DNA of 64,000 nucleotides from Ureibacillus sp. FSL W7-1570 (GCF_038593265.1 NZ_CP151979.1:2983001-3047000); one strand, 5' to 3'. Counted from the stretch's first letter, positions 1 through 9,257 are shown. Numbers and translations are program-made. The notes: a model not told the origin generated them from the letters alone.

Positions 1-2
1 TT

Positions 3-47
3 GGAAATAAATTCGATGTAGGTACTGGAATCTTAATTAAACAATAA
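3..47 (+). CDS. 3' end of an unidentified gene (partial)
   Basis: An open frame enters from the left edge and reads GNKFDVGTGILIKQ before a TAA at 45-47. Its stop lies about 20 bp before a strong terminator, which is what a gene end looks like. Only 14 residues are visible, so no family can be assigned. It could equally be chance. Confidence 0.3.
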   Translation, partial: GNKFDVGTGILIKQ

Positions 48-65
48 TTCTAATACCTATAATAG

Positions 66-100
66 GCGGGAATAGTTAAGTCTAACTATTCCCGCTTTTT
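66..100 (+). terminator. Rho-independent terminator, 5' exon of the group II intron
   Basis: A 13-bp perfect stem (66-78 pairing with 83-95, loop AGTC) is followed by five T. The intron begins at the very next base. Group IIC introns are known to insert just downstream of terminator hairpins, so this hairpin is both the end of the upstream gene and the intron's target. Confidence 0.85.
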
Positions 101-1985
101 GTGCGCCCGGCATGTACATGAACTATAGGGTGTAAGTCCCGAACCCCGAAGACAGAAGTAGAGGTTAGCCAAGAGCAAGGGTGTCCGTGGTGACGCGGAA
201 TCTGAAGGAAGCTGGAGGCAAAACACCGGTCCGAGGAACACGAACCTCATATAAGGCTAGGTATGATTGAGTGAGTTTGCAAAACAAAACAAAGCTCTTT
301 CTGTCGAAGGTCATATCGAGTAGATGAGGCGGATAGATGGTGTGAAAGTGCATGTACTTACCCGGGGAGGTCTGGCGGATAGGTGAAGTACGCTTCATAA
401 CCTACTTAGTGATAAGTAGCTGAACCGTCAGAAGTCAGCAGAGGTCATAGTATTAGTTGGTCTAGAACAACTAAGAAGGACCGAACAATTAAGAGAGAAT
501 AGCCCTTGGCATTCAGTGAGTCATGATGAAAACAGAAAACGTAGTACCTCACTTGAGGAAGGAAGCGGTGAATCCCGTGGGGGACCTCTTGGAGGGTGGA
601 GTGACCACTGGCATAAAGAGAACAGCTATTCACGGAAGGAGAATAACGATGCTTTTGAATCAAATCCTGTCACGGGAGAACATGCTTCAAGCACTAAAAC
701 GTGTAGAACAGAATAAAGGAAGCCACGGAGTAGATATGATGCCCGTACAAAACCTACGACAGCACATAGTCGAAAACTGGCTATCTATTAAGGAGGCAAT
801 TCTCAAGGGAACTTATGAACCAATGCCAGTCCGCAGAGTCGAAATCCCGAAACCTGACGGCGGTGTTCGTTTACTAGGAATCCCTACCGTAACAGACCGT
901 TTGATTCAACAAGCAATCGCCCAAGTACTTTCAAAAGTGTATGACCCTACATTCTCTGAAAACAGCTACGGATTTAGACCAAACCGAAGTGCCCATGATG
1001 CGGTGAGGAAAGCGAAAGAATATATAAGAGATGGACATCGATGGGTTGTAGATATGGACTTGGAGAAATTCTTTGATAAGGTCAACCATGACAGATTAAT
1101 GGGTACACTCGCGAAGAGAATCCAAGATAAACCATTACTGAAATTGATTCGTAAGTATTTACAATCGGGAGTCATGATTAATGGTGTGGTGTCAAGCACA
1201 TTAGAAGGAACTCCACAAGGAGGACCATTAAGTCCGCTACTATCTAACATTGTACTAGATGAACTAGATAAAGAATTGGAAAGAAGAGGACACAAATTCG
1301 TTCGATATGCGGATGACTGTAACATTTACGTGAAAAGTAAACGAGCAGGACTTCGCACAATGGCAAGCATTCAACGATTCATTGAAGGAAAACTACGACT
1401 GAAAGTAAATGAAAAGAAATCAGCGGTCGACCGTCCATGGAAACGTAAGTTTCTAGGATTTAGCTTTACCTATCATAAAGAGCCAAAGGTTCGTATCGCA
1501 AAAGAAAGCCTTAAACGAATGAAGAATAAAGTTCGTGAAATCACATCACGCAAGATGCCCTACCCGATGGAATACCGCATTCAGAAACTGAATCAATATC
1601 TAATGGGATGGTGTGGATATTTTGCGTTAGCAGACACCAAATCTATATTCCTTGAATTAGATAAATGGATTCGTAGAAGACTTCGAATGTGTCTATGGAA
1701 GAACTGGAAGAAACCGAAAACAAAGATACGCAACCTTATTCAACTTGGCGTACCACAATGGCAAGCGTATGAATGGGGAAATACTCGGAAGAGTTATTGG
1801 CGTATTTCAAATAGTCCAATATTACACAGAACCCTTGGTAACTCCTATTGGAGAAACCAAGGGCTGAAAAGTCTTGAAGCTCGTTATGAAAACTTGCGTC
1901 AATTATCTTAATTGAACCGCCGTATACGGAACCGTACGTACGGTGGTGTGAGAGGACGGGAGTTAATCGCTCCCTCCTACTCGAT
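101..1985 (+). mobile_element. Group IIC intron (ribozyme plus maturase)
   Basis: The 5' end is GTGCG at 101, the standard group II start. A structured RNA of about 540 bases precedes the maturase ORF. After the ORF comes a domain V-like hairpin (about 1913-1950, with CCGCC near its base, matching the CGC triad of class C) and a domain VI hairpin ending in CTCCTACTCGAT at about 1985. The element sits immediately behind a terminator, as class C introns do. The 3' exon is not the continuation of the upstream gene region but the end of an ISL3 element. Exact 3' boundary is uncertain by one or two bases. Confidence 0.85.
649..1911 (+). CDS. ltrA: Group II intron-encoded reverse transcriptase/maturase
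   Basis: The 420-residue protein copies the intron into DNA at the target and helps the intron RNA splice. The reverse transcriptase domain fills residues 1 to about 300, with the PQGGPLSPLLSN motif and the catalytic YADD box at 220-223. A maturase (X) domain follows with WCGYF and GLKSLEARYENLRQL near the C-terminus. There is no H-N-H endonuclease, as usual for class C. From memory it closely resembles the thermostable GsI-IIC enzyme of Geobacillus stearothermophilus. I chose the ATG at 649 because AAGGAG lies seven bases upstream and the family starts here. An in-frame ATG at 523 would add 42 residues unlike the family and falls inside the ribozyme. The frame is intact, so the intron may be active. 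Confidence 0.93.
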   Translation: MLLNQILSRENMLQALKRVEQNKGSHGVDMMPVQNLRQHIVENWLSIKEAILKGTYEPMPVRRVEIPKPDGGVRLLGIPTVTDRLIQQAIAQVLSKVYDPTFSENSYGFRPNRSAHDAVRKAKEYIRDGHRWVVDMDLEKFFDKVNHDRLMGTLAKRIQDKPLLKLIRKYLQSGVMINGVVSSTLEGTPQGGPLSPLLSNIVLDELDKELERRGHKFVRYADDCNIYVKSKRAGLRTMASIQRFIEGKLRLKVNEKKSAVDRPWKRKFLGFSFTYHKEPKVRIAKESLKRMKNKVREITSRKMPYPMEYRIQKLNQYLMGWCGYFALADTKSIFLELDKWIRRRLRMCLWKNWKKPKTKIRNLIQLGVPQWQAYEWGNTRKSYWRISNSPILHRTLGNSYWRNQGLKSLEARYENLRQLS

Positions 1986-2020
1986 TGGGTTCTTTGTCAA
2001 ATGATGTTGGTGAATAAATT
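1986..2020. repeat. Terminal repeat of ISL3-type element A
   Basis: The stretch beginning TGGGTTCTTTGTCAAATG directly after the intron resembles the terminal inverted repeat seen at ISL3-family ends (GGTTCTTTGTCAAAT type). It lies downstream of the C-terminal end of the decayed ISL3 transposase that reads leftwards from 2378. The opposite end of this element was not found. Confidence 0.5.
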
Positions 2021-2054
2021 TTAGAGACATTATTTGGTAATATGTAATCGGATG

Positions 2055-2090
2055 GCTTAGGGGAAATTCGAGGTTCCCCTAAGCTGTTTT
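2055..2090. terminator. Hairpin at the 3' end of ISL3 transposase A
   Basis: GCTTAGGGGAA (2055-2065) pairs perfectly with TTCCCCTAAGC (2074-2084). A run of T follows on the + strand. The stop codon of the leftward transposase remnant (2079-2081) is inside the stem, so it may terminate transcription from both sides. Confidence 0.55.
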
Positions 2091-2378
2091 TATTTTCGCT
2101 AAGTTTTGGGTAATGAATATTCGGTTTCTAAAGTGATAGAAGGATCGATAACCGAAAGAAATGCGTTTAATCACCTTGATTTTGTTATTACTCCCCTCTA
2201 AAATGCGTTGTTATAACCCGTTCCAGAGTCGCAGAAAATAAAGGACATCGCTCCAGCTGCGGATTTCACTGATTTAAACTCGTCAAAACACAAATGCTTT
2301 GGAAGGTAGTGAACATTTGGTTGATAATAGCTATAAAAGCTGTCAATGACTCTACTGACAGTGGCATGAGAAACATGA
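2079..2378 (-). pseudogene. ISL3-family transposase A, middle and C-terminal remnants
   Basis: Read leftwards from 2378 the frame gives HVSHATVSRVIDSFYSYYQ, then LPKHLCFDEFKSVKS and AGAMSFIFCDSGTGYNNAF, which is the middle of an ISL3 transposase with the catalytic DEFK region. It then jumps, out of frame, to RILEGSNNKIKVIKR and ISFGYRSFYHFRNRIF, the family's C-terminal signature. The central part of the catalytic domain is therefore deleted. The N-terminal part of the same gene is at 7277-7592, separated from this piece by the inserted IS21 elements. This protein cannot be functional. Confidence 0.85.
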
Positions 2379-2434
2379 TGTAAACGTCAACCCCAAATGA
2401 ACAATTTTTGCTCATTTCGGATGAACACTTTTTG

Positions 2435-2717
2435 CTAAGAAAAAATTGTTTCTTGATGTTTTAATCGGTAACTTTCGTTGTTCATATGAATCACTTCAAC
2501 TCGATGTAACAGACGGTCAAGTATTGCAGTCATCATCCCTGGATTATCTACGAGTTCTATCCATTGTTCTGGGCTTCGATTGGATGTTAAAATTAACGAA
2601 CTTCGTTCATATAATTGATGAATAAGCTGGAAGAACAATGTGCCTTCTCGTTGATCCATTGCCATATACATGACATCATCAATTATCACAAGATCTGATG
2701 CACGCAGTCTCTTTAAC
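2435..2717 (-). pseudogene. istB: IstB of IS21 element 2, C-terminal part
   Basis: The frame reads LKRLRASDLVIIDDVMYMAMDQ and on to the stop at 2435. IIDDV is the Walker B box of an IstB transposition helper ATPase. The other half (5154-5627) ends in EYVNKSKTKLK. Deleting element 1 and one copy of the 7-bp duplication CTTTAAC restores the continuous sequence NKSKTKLKRLRASD. So this is the downstream half of one gene split by an insertion, and no full-length helper can be made from it. Confidence 0.9.
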
Positions 2718-2857
2718 TGTTTATGGCAAACTAAAAATGTAACGTTTGGCAATTAATTTATGCAGGTCCTATAAAACAAAAAACCACTTGCCAACATTCC
2801 CCAAATACACTACCCTCCTAGTTGGACAAAACAGTTCAACGGGAGGTATTCAAGGAG

Positions 2858-4375
2858 ATGTTAGCAGTGGCTGAAATTCATTATATCAGATATGAAGCAA
2901 ACCAAAAAGGATGTTCCTATTCCGATATTGCCAAAAGAATGAATCGTGATCCAAGAACAGTGAAGAAGTATGCGGAAATGGAAGACTTCAATCCCTCAAA
3001 AGTTAAACAAACGAGAAAAGCGAAAGTGATGGATCCAGTGAAACCGATATTGGATCAATGGATTAAAGAGGACTTGACAAAGAAGAAAAAATATCGAAGA
3101 ACTGCGAAACGAATGTATGAAATCTTAAAAGAAGAATATGGATTTACAGGTTCAGATCGTTCTGTTCGGCTCTATGTATCAAAAAGAAAACAAGAACTGC
3201 TCGAACAAAGTGAACCAGCTGCGTTACCTTTAGAATCGAAACCTGCAACGGCTCAAGTTGATTTTGGAGAAGCTCCTTTTCTCTATCAGGGGAAATACGT
3301 CGATTTTCCTTACCTGGTCGTTTCATTCCCTTACAGTAATGCGGCCTATGTGCAAGTCATGCCAGCTCAAAATCAAGAATGTTTCTTGGAAGGATTAAAA
3401 CGAATCTTTCACTATATGGGAAGGGTTCCAAGGGTCATTCGTTTTGATAATCTCTCCCCTGCAGTAAAAACGATCTTGCCAAACGGAGAAAGAGAATTGA
3501 CAGAGACATTTCAACGATTCGTTTTACATTATGGCTTTGAATGCGAGTTCTGCAACCCAGCCAGCGGAAATGAAAAAGGGAATGTCGAATCAAAGGTGAA
3601 ATATATTCGAAACAATTTCTTTTTACCTGAACAAACAATCTATCAACTAGAAAGTTTTAATGAATCTTTATGGGAGAAATGTGAGAAGGACTGGAATCGT
3701 CCGCATTATGAGAAGGAGCGACTCATCGCTGAATTATTTGAAGAAGAACAAGCGTTATTTCTTCAATTACCAGCCAAAGAATTTGAATGTGTCCGATATG
3801 AGCAGGTCACGGCTGATAAGTACGGTTTCATCCATTTAGAAAACAATTTATATTCCACGTCTCCCCGTTTTGCCAAACAAAAGGTTTTGGCAAAGATCTC
3901 TTATCATGAGATTGCCATTTTAACAGAAGAGCATGAGCTGATTATCAAGCACGAGCGTTTATATGGCACAAAACAAAAATCAATGAAATGGCAACCATAT
4001 CTTACGTTAATGGCCAAAAGGCCAAATGCATTAAAATATACGGATTTCTATGAAAAGATGCCGGAAGAATGGAAAAATTATTTTTCCAATTGTACCGTTC
4101 AAGAAAAGAAGGAAGCATTACAACTACTAGCTGTTTTACTAAAAGAACATGATTTCGAAGTTTCGACACAGGCTTTGAGGATTGCCTCCCAGTATGGTCA
4201 TCCGAAAGTAGAATCGATTAAACAGGTATTTTATCAATTAATCAATGGAAGAGGTATACGAGAGCCAATTCAACCGAAAAAACACGTTCCAGATATGCCG
4301 GAAGCCATCCGAGGAGTAAGGCATTATGACCGCCTATTCGAATCCCAAGGAGATGTGGCATCATGGAACAAATGA
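2858..4375 (+). CDS. istA: IS21-family transposase IstA (element 1)
   Basis: IstA is the DDE transposase of IS21 elements and joins element ends to target DNA together with IstB. An N-terminal helix-turn-helix (about residues 15-45, GCSYSDIAKRMNRDPRTVKKY) is followed by the catalytic core with TAQVDFGEAPF (first D), IRFDNLSPAV (second D) and GNEKGNVESKVKYIRNNF (E). I start it at the ATG at 2858, with GGGAGG eleven bases upstream. A TTG at 2822 would add 12 residues but has no ribosome-binding site. The gene overlaps istB by 13 bp, pointing to translational coupling. The frame is intact and about 505 residues, normal for the family. Confidence 0.93.
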   Translation: MLAVAEIHYIRYEANQKGCSYSDIAKRMNRDPRTVKKYAEMEDFNPSKVKQTRKAKVMDPVKPILDQWIKEDLTKKKKYRRTAKRMYEILKEEYGFTGSDRSVRLYVSKRKQELLEQSEPAALPLESKPATAQVDFGEAPFLYQGKYVDFPYLVVSFPYSNAAYVQVMPAQNQECFLEGLKRIFHYMGRVPRVIRFDNLSPAVKTILPNGERELTETFQRFVLHYGFECEFCNPASGNEKGNVESKVKYIRNNFFLPEQTIYQLESFNESLWEKCEKDWNRPHYEKERLIAELFEEEQALFLQLPAKEFECVRYEQVTADKYGFIHLENNLYSTSPRFAKQKVLAKISYHEIAILTEEHELIIKHERLYGTKQKSMKWQPYLTLMAKRPNALKYTDFYEKMPEEWKNYFSNCTVQEKKEALQLLAVLLKEHDFEVSTQALRIASQYGHPKVESIKQVFYQLINGRGIREPIQPKKHVPDMPEAIRGVRHYDRLFESQGDVASWNK

Positions 4376-5082
4376 TTAAGGAATATGCCAAAAGACTAAA
4401 ATTAAGCTGGATTCCAGCCAATTACCATACCATCCATGCGGAAACAAATGAGGAATTTTTACTGAAGCTGTTTGAACGAGAAGTGCAGCATCGAGATGAG
4501 AGAAGGATAAATTTACTACTAAAACAGGCGACATTGCCGAAAATTCCAAATAAACCTTATGATTGGCGGGAGATTCAACTAGCCCCAGGCATCACAAAAG
4601 ATTATATTTTAGAAGGTGAGTTTACGAAAAATCAGGAAAACCTTATCTTCTATGGCGGAGTGGGAACCGGTAAAACATTCCTTTCCACTCTCATCGCCCT
4701 CAATTTGATGAAAAAACAAGGAAAAAGAGTGAAGTTCTATACGGCCGCCTCCATTGTCAATGCTTTATTGGAGGCCAATGAAAAAGGTGACCTTGGTAAA
4801 TTTCTCAATCAAATCGAAAAGTTGGATCTCTTGATTCTTGATGAATTGGGCTATATTCCATTGCATAAACAGGGGGCAGAGTTATTATTTCAAGTTATTT
4901 CCATGTGTTATGAAACCAAAAGCATCATTGTGACAACCAATTTACCGTTTAGCCAATGGAATAATGTCTTTGGCGATCCCATTTTAACAGAGGCCGTCAT
5001 TGATCGGCTGATTCATCATTCTCATTTAATCATCTTCAATGGTGAAAGTCACCGATACAAAGACTCAATCTCTCAACGTTAA
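4363..5082 (+). CDS. istB: IS21-family helper ATPase IstB (element 1)
   Basis: IstB is a DnaC-like AAA+ ATPase that binds target DNA and activates IstA. The 239-residue protein has Walker A YGGVGTGKTF at about residues 97-106, Walker B LLILDELGYIPL, and the sensor-like stretch IIVTTNLPFSQW. Its ATG lies inside the end of istA. It is complete and of normal length. The sequence differs clearly from the istB of element 2, so the two IS21 elements belong to different subgroups. Confidence 0.93.
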   Translation: MEQMIKEYAKRLKLSWIPANYHTIHAETNEEFLLKLFEREVQHRDERRINLLLKQATLPKIPNKPYDWREIQLAPGITKDYILEGEFTKNQENLIFYGGVGTGKTFLSTLIALNLMKKQGKRVKFYTAASIVNALLEANEKGDLGKFLNQIEKLDLLILDELGYIPLHKQGAELLFQVISMCYETKSIIVTTNLPFSQWNNVFGDPILTEAVIDRLIHHSHLIIFNGESHRYKDSISQR

Positions 5083-5153
5083 CCATGGAATTTGGCAAGT
5101 GTATGTATGCATTTTTAATTGCCATTTCATACATTTTCTACTTGCCAAAAACA

Positions 5154-5627
5154 CTTTAACTTAGTTTTTGACTTATTGACATATTCTTCTGTTTTTAATA
5201 GCTGAATTAATTCCCCCATGGTCACAAAATACACTTGAAAGCCTTTTTGAATCGCTTCAATTCCAAGGCCAACGGATAATAAAGTTTTTCCCGCTCCAGG
5301 TGGTCCAAGTAATATTAAGTTGTATGCTTGTTCTAACCATTGAAATTCACGTAATTGCCTTAATTGCCGCTCTGTAATGGCTGTTTGCTCATCTATATTA
5401 AACATACTTAAAGGTTTATAGAACGGGAAACGAGCCCAATTCATTCGTCTTTCAATACTTTTCTCCTCACGTCTTTTTAGTTCATACGTAGTTATCTGTT
5501 CTAAGAACTCTAAATATGTCCAAGATGATTGCTCTGCTTTCCGAAGGAGCTCTGGGAGCTCCTCCGCTGTTTCGGATAATCTCAATTGTTTAAAGGCTTG
5601 TTGAATTTCTGGAACACTTTTATTCAT
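5154..5627 (-). pseudogene. istB: IstB of IS21 element 2, N-terminal part
   Basis: The frame starts with ATG at 5627 and reads MNKSVPEIQQAFKQLRLSET, through NLILLGPPGAGKTLLSVGLG (Walker A), to EYVNKSKTKLK. At that point it runs into the right end of IS21 element 1. The start overlaps the istA stop by 8 bp, as in intact IS21 pairs. The rest of the protein is at 2435-2717. The ORF continues for a few chance codons into element 1, which are not part of the gene. Confidence 0.9.
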
Positions 5628-7164
5628 TTGTTTTTCCTCCCATTCTTTGAATGTATGTATTGAAATCCCTTGTTTCTACAGCTATCGAAGAAACAAGTTT
5701 AGTAGAATTGACCTGTATTTCAAGAATGGGATTAGATTCTTGTAGCTTTAAGTAATTTACGACATCTTGAAAAGCATTTGCACTATACAGTTTTTCACGG
5801 ATACATTTCTCTAACGCCATTGGAATCCAATGAGGATCATTTTCGGCAACCCTTTGTAAAATGAGTAATTGATCACGGCGATAGCGCTTATATCTCTGGC
5901 AGATTTCATCAATATATTGTCTCGATGCTTCTCCAGTAGGAAATAAATGAAGCACTCTTTGTTTAAGCATATCAAGCGATTCTGTATGATCTCGTGCATG
6001 ATTCGTATTTTTAATTAGCTTTCCTTTTTCTAAACTTATCGTGTGCTTGGCAAGTATTTCACCAGTTGTAGGTTCTATGATGATTAATTTTTCATTATTG
6101 ATTTGCAGATTCACTGTAGGGCATTTCGTATATGTGCCGATAGGTACTGAATAGCGATTCGATTTGTAACGAATCGTGTTGTCCTTATTCACATTCCTTG
6201 TTATAATTTCAATAGGGTTGCTTTCTGTTAAAGAAAGCGGTGAGGAGATCTTTCGTAAGTGTTTCTTTTCCAGTTGATACACTTCGTAAGGTCTCTTTTT
6301 TATTGTTTGATGCACTTTATAGTTCCCAGTACGTTCTAGCCAATTCCAGGCTTTTTCATTCCAATCTCCGATTGTTGAGAAGATACGATGTGCTGCGAAA
6401 TTATACTTGATATATTTCACAACGTTCTCAATTTTTCCTTTCGATTGGGGATCTGCTTTTCGACATAGGTAAATCTGAAATTTACGTTCGTTCACATATG
6501 CCTGAAATTTCTTTGTTAAGATAAGATCTCCAGCATTTTCGCTTACCGCAATAAGATTGTCTTGATCATAAACAATTTCTTCAGTCATTCCCCCAAAATA
6601 TCTAAAGGCATTTTCGTGACAACGAATGGTGTCTTTGGTTGTAAAGGGGCGGTCTTGCCATTCCATATACTTTTGTCGAGAGTGAGATAATACAAAGGCA
6701 ATAAAATAAAGTTTGATGTCCTTATTATCTATTGTTTTCTGAATGGTTTGTCCCCAGTCTACTTGCATTTGTTTTCCTGGTGGTAATTCATCAACAGCTT
6801 CATGTTCTCGGGGTTCATCCGTTTTTTCAATTTGATAAATTTCTCTCATCTCTTTGACATACCGACGAACTGTACTTTCTCCAACTTGTAAGTCAGGAAA
6901 CTTTTCTTGAAGCCAGTCCAAAATTTGTGCTCCACTCATGCTTGGATTTTCTTGTAACCATGTCACAATCCAATCCCGATAGGGATCTAACTTTTTCTTT
7001 CGCTCAATCGTGCCAAACTCCTCCACCGCTTCTTCAAATGTCATATTTAAATACTTATAAACTGTATTACGTGAGATTTTCAATTTCCTTGCGATTTGTG
7101 AAATTCGCAATCTTTTAGTACGTAATTGATGGATTTCAATATATAACACAAGCTTCTCCTCCAC
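5620..7164 (-). CDS. istA: IS21-family transposase IstA (element 2)
   Basis: A DDE transposase of about 514 residues, with an N-terminal helix-turn-helix (TKRLRISQIARKLKISRNTV). The catalytic core shows KQMQVDWGQT (first D), EEIVYDQDNLIAV (second D) and DPQSKGKIENVVKYIKYNF (E). I prefer the GTG at 7164, with GGAGG eight bases upstream, over a TTG at 7179 that overlaps that ribosome-binding site. The gene itself is intact, but its partner istB is destroyed, so this element could move only if an IstB were supplied elsewhere. Confidence 0.9.
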   Translation of the reverse strand: MEEKLVLYIEIHQLRTKRLRISQIARKLKISRNTVYKYLNMTFEEAVEEFGTIERKKKLDPYRDWIVTWLQENPSMSGAQILDWLQEKFPDLQVGESTVRRYVKEMREIYQIEKTDEPREHEAVDELPPGKQMQVDWGQTIQKTIDNKDIKLYFIAFVLSHSRQKYMEWQDRPFTTKDTIRCHENAFRYFGGMTEEIVYDQDNLIAVSENAGDLILTKKFQAYVNERKFQIYLCRKADPQSKGKIENVVKYIKYNFAAHRIFSTIGDWNEKAWNWLERTGNYKVHQTIKKRPYEVYQLEKKHLRKISSPLSLTESNPIEIITRNVNKDNTIRYKSNRYSVPIGTYTKCPTVNLQINNEKLIIIEPTTGEILAKHTISLEKGKLIKNTNHARDHTESLDMLKQRVLHLFPTGEASRQYIDEICQRYKRYRRDQLLILQRVAENDPHWIPMALEKCIREKLYSANAFQDVVNYLKLQESNPILEIQVNSTKLVSSIAVETRDFNTYIQRMGGKTNE

Positions 7165-7276
7165 TAGTACAACCTCCAATAAACTTAATAAACTAGTTTA
7201 TTAGAAGTGTATTTGATAGTGAAAAAGTGTTCAATCCAAATGAGCGGAATCTGTTGATTTTATTTTATCGTTTACA

Positions 7277-7592
7277 CATGATGTTTCATTGCAATATCTT
7301 TTTCGGAGATTTGATCTTTGGCGTTTAAAGCAATCGATACTTTAGTATTGTTGGAAATACAACAGTTTTTAGCCACGACGCTCGTTTTTCAAGTAAACGT
7401 GGCATGACAATGTTTACAGAAATAACGCTGTTTCCGCAATTTTAAGTAGGTATGAAAACCTGAAATGCTAGGCATTTTAATTGAGAGACGTTTTAAAACC
7501 GTGTTTAATGATTTGATCATCAAAAACATGTCCACAAGCATAACAAGCTTTTGGTTGATTCGTTAACGTCCCATGAAAGACTTTCGCTTTTA
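7277..7592 (-). pseudogene. ISL3-family transposase A, N-terminal remnant
   Basis: Read leftwards the sequence gives KAKVFHGTLTNQPKACYACG, HVFDDQIIKHGFKTSL, then after a one-base shift IKMPSISGFHTYLKLRKQRY, FCKHCHATFT, a TGA, KTSVVAKNCCISNNTKVSIA and DIAMKHHV. The CxxC and CKHC pairs are the N-terminal zinc finger of ISL3 transposases. One frameshift and one nonsense codon show that it had decayed. IS21 element 2 split it at HHV-SHATV. Its 5' end is replaced by the left terminus of the next element at 7593. Confidence 0.85.
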
Positions 7593-7687
7593 TGTTTATG
7601 GCAAACTAAAAATGGCTCTTACGTTCTTTTGGTGAAACCATATATGTACAGTCCTTCATCTCTTTATTAATTTTTTAAAAAAACATT

Positions 7688-8854
7688 TTATAAATGATAT
7701 AACACTCGTTTTTCAAGTAAATCCAGCTTTGCCCGGCCATACATGATTCGTTTCATCAGCTTCAATCGGTGAACATGGCCTTCCACAACTCCGTTACTGT
7801 AGGAAGTACTAAATGCCAGCTTAATCGACTGTAAATCCCTACGGAGTCGAAGTGCACAATCATATAAATGATTGTTTGGAGAAGACAATTGTTTTTCCAA
7901 CCATTTGAAAAATGCCGGATAGTTCCGTTCATCAAATGCTTCTCTAAATGTTTGAACCATTTGGTGGAAAGAATGAAGGGATGGGTACATCTTAAAGGAT
8001 TGTTCAAGAAGTTGCAGTTCCTTTTCTAAAAGTCTAGATTTTCGTTTCCAAACATATGAAATCATTTGCCGTCTGGAAATTCGAACGGAAGATTCCTTAA
8101 TCCCCTGCCGTTTTCTTTCTTTTCGTATGCTTTCGATTGCAACGCGGACACCTGAAAGTGTCCCCGTATATCCATATTTACGAAGTTGCGCATCAATTTC
8201 ACGGATGGTCTTGCCCTCTTGTTCGAGTTGCTGAATGTATTGCTCAAAACCATCGGTTTGCCGTTTTCGCTTTCTTTTTACTTGAACCGGCATCTCGGTT
8301 ATGTTGAGATATTTTGAAATGGTTCGGGGATCCATATGAAATTCTCTGGCCAACTCCGCTTTTTTCTTTCCTTTTTTGTATTCCTGTTGAATGCTTTTGA
8401 TCATCATCCATTTCTTTTCGGCTCTTTCTTTTTGTCTCCTTTGCAGTTTGGTTTCATGCGGAAAGGTTTGTTGGTCCGTTTCTTCTTTTTCCAACGTGAT
8501 GACGGAAGGAAGAATCGAGGTGAGGCAAGCATCGATCTGCTTCTTTACCGCCCGGACAAAATGCCATCGGTCATATACTTGCAAAATACTTTGCGAAGCG
8601 TTCTGAATCCCTTTCCGAAAAGCCTGATAGCCATCACGACTGACAACTTGGATGTTTTGATGATTTTTTAGCCATTCTGATATGGTTTCCGGATAACGTT
8701 CCGGAAGTAATGCAACAGGCTTGTGCGTGCTCAGATCACAAATGATCGTGCCATAGCTGTGTCCTTTCCGAAAAGCAAAGTCATCGATTCCGATAAAAGG
8801 GGGACACCTCTTGATGAATCTCCGTTTTCCGAATAAGGGAGAGCAATACGTCAT
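7688..8854 (-). pseudogene. ISL3-family transposase B, catalytic part (frameshifted from the N-terminus)
   Basis: This 388-residue frame holds the DDE core of an ISL3 (IS204/IS1001-type) transposase: PPFIGIDDFAFRKGHSYGTI contains the first catalytic region, VSRDGYQAFRKG and YDRWHFV the second, and SYSNGVVEGHVHRLKLMKR the glutamate region. Between residues about 160 and 250 it carries a resolvase-like helix-turn-helix insert (KKKAELAREFHMDPRTISKY). Its true N-terminus is in the overlapping frame at 8781-9257. The two are separated by a one-base change in a C5T4 run near 8808, where VSPFIGIDDF would be read if one C were missing. It could be a real mutation, slippage, or an assembly error. Confidence 0.8.
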
Positions 8855-9257
8855 GGCTGACAGGGAGGGACAGGGCTTTCGCTACTTTTTCGCCATTGAG
8901 GCAGCTGGTGGAAAACGCGATTTTACGTAATACTTCTTCGGACCGTAAAGTTCGGCGTCCATTTTTGGAAATCCAATCATACCGTTCAGTAAAAATTTTT
9001 TGGGTGCAATTGGGTTGGTCGCAAAACCATTTTCTTGTGATAAGCAGGATGGAAACAGCTTTTCCGGCAATCGGCAAATCTTGAATCATGCGTGTATATC
9101 GGCTGTGTGGACGTGTGGAAGGCACTTGGCAATGAGGACAAGGGCAGGATTCATGAGTGCTTCGAACAATAAAGGTAATGGAGGATGGTTCTTCTTGAAT
9201 ATCCAGAACTTCTAGGAAAGGATCCGGTGAAGACCAATGGATTTGACGATTCATCAT
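8781..9257 (-). pseudogene. ISL3-family transposase B, N-terminal part
   Basis: The 158-residue frame starts MMNRQIHWSSPDPFLEVLDI and contains the zinc-finger CPCPHC...CDQPNC typical of the N-terminus of ISL3 transposases, then the helix-turn-helix GEKVAKALSLPVSHDVLLSL. It leaves frame at HQEVSPFYRNR, where the family continues PFIGIDDFAF. Together with 7688-8854 it makes one transposase of about 530 residues split by a single-base frameshift. Confidence 0.8.

Larger units (their letters stand above)
2718..5153. mobile_element. IS21-family element 1 (complete)
   Basis: The left end starts TGTTTATGGCAAACTAAAA at 2718 and the right end is its near complement, finishing TTGCCAAAAACA at 5153. 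Internal copies of the GGCAATTAA-type motif follow each end, as is usual for IS21. The 7 bp CTTTAAC directly flanks both ends (2711-2717 and 5154-5160), a clear target-site duplication inside the istB of element 2. It carries intact istA and istB on the + strand. It is the youngest layer of the nest. Confidence 0.93.
2379..7276. mobile_element. IS21-family element 2, inserted in ISL3 A and itself split
   Basis: Both ends begin TGTAAACG (2379 on the left; the complement ends at 7276). The subterminal repeats GCTCATTTCGGATGAACAC on the left and its near complement at 7227-7245 on the right are of the repeated kind found at IS21 ends. The flanking 5 bp CATGA occurs at 2374-2378 and 7277-7281, a target-site duplication. 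Removing the element rejoins the ISL3 transposase frame as DIAMKHHV-SHATV. Its istA runs leftwards from 7164 and its istB is cut in two by IS21 element 1. Confidence 0.88.

Noticed and set aside
523-648. N-terminal extension of the intron maturase
   Set aside because: The extra 42 residues are unlike the family and lie in the ribozyme; a strong ribosome-binding site precedes ATG 649.
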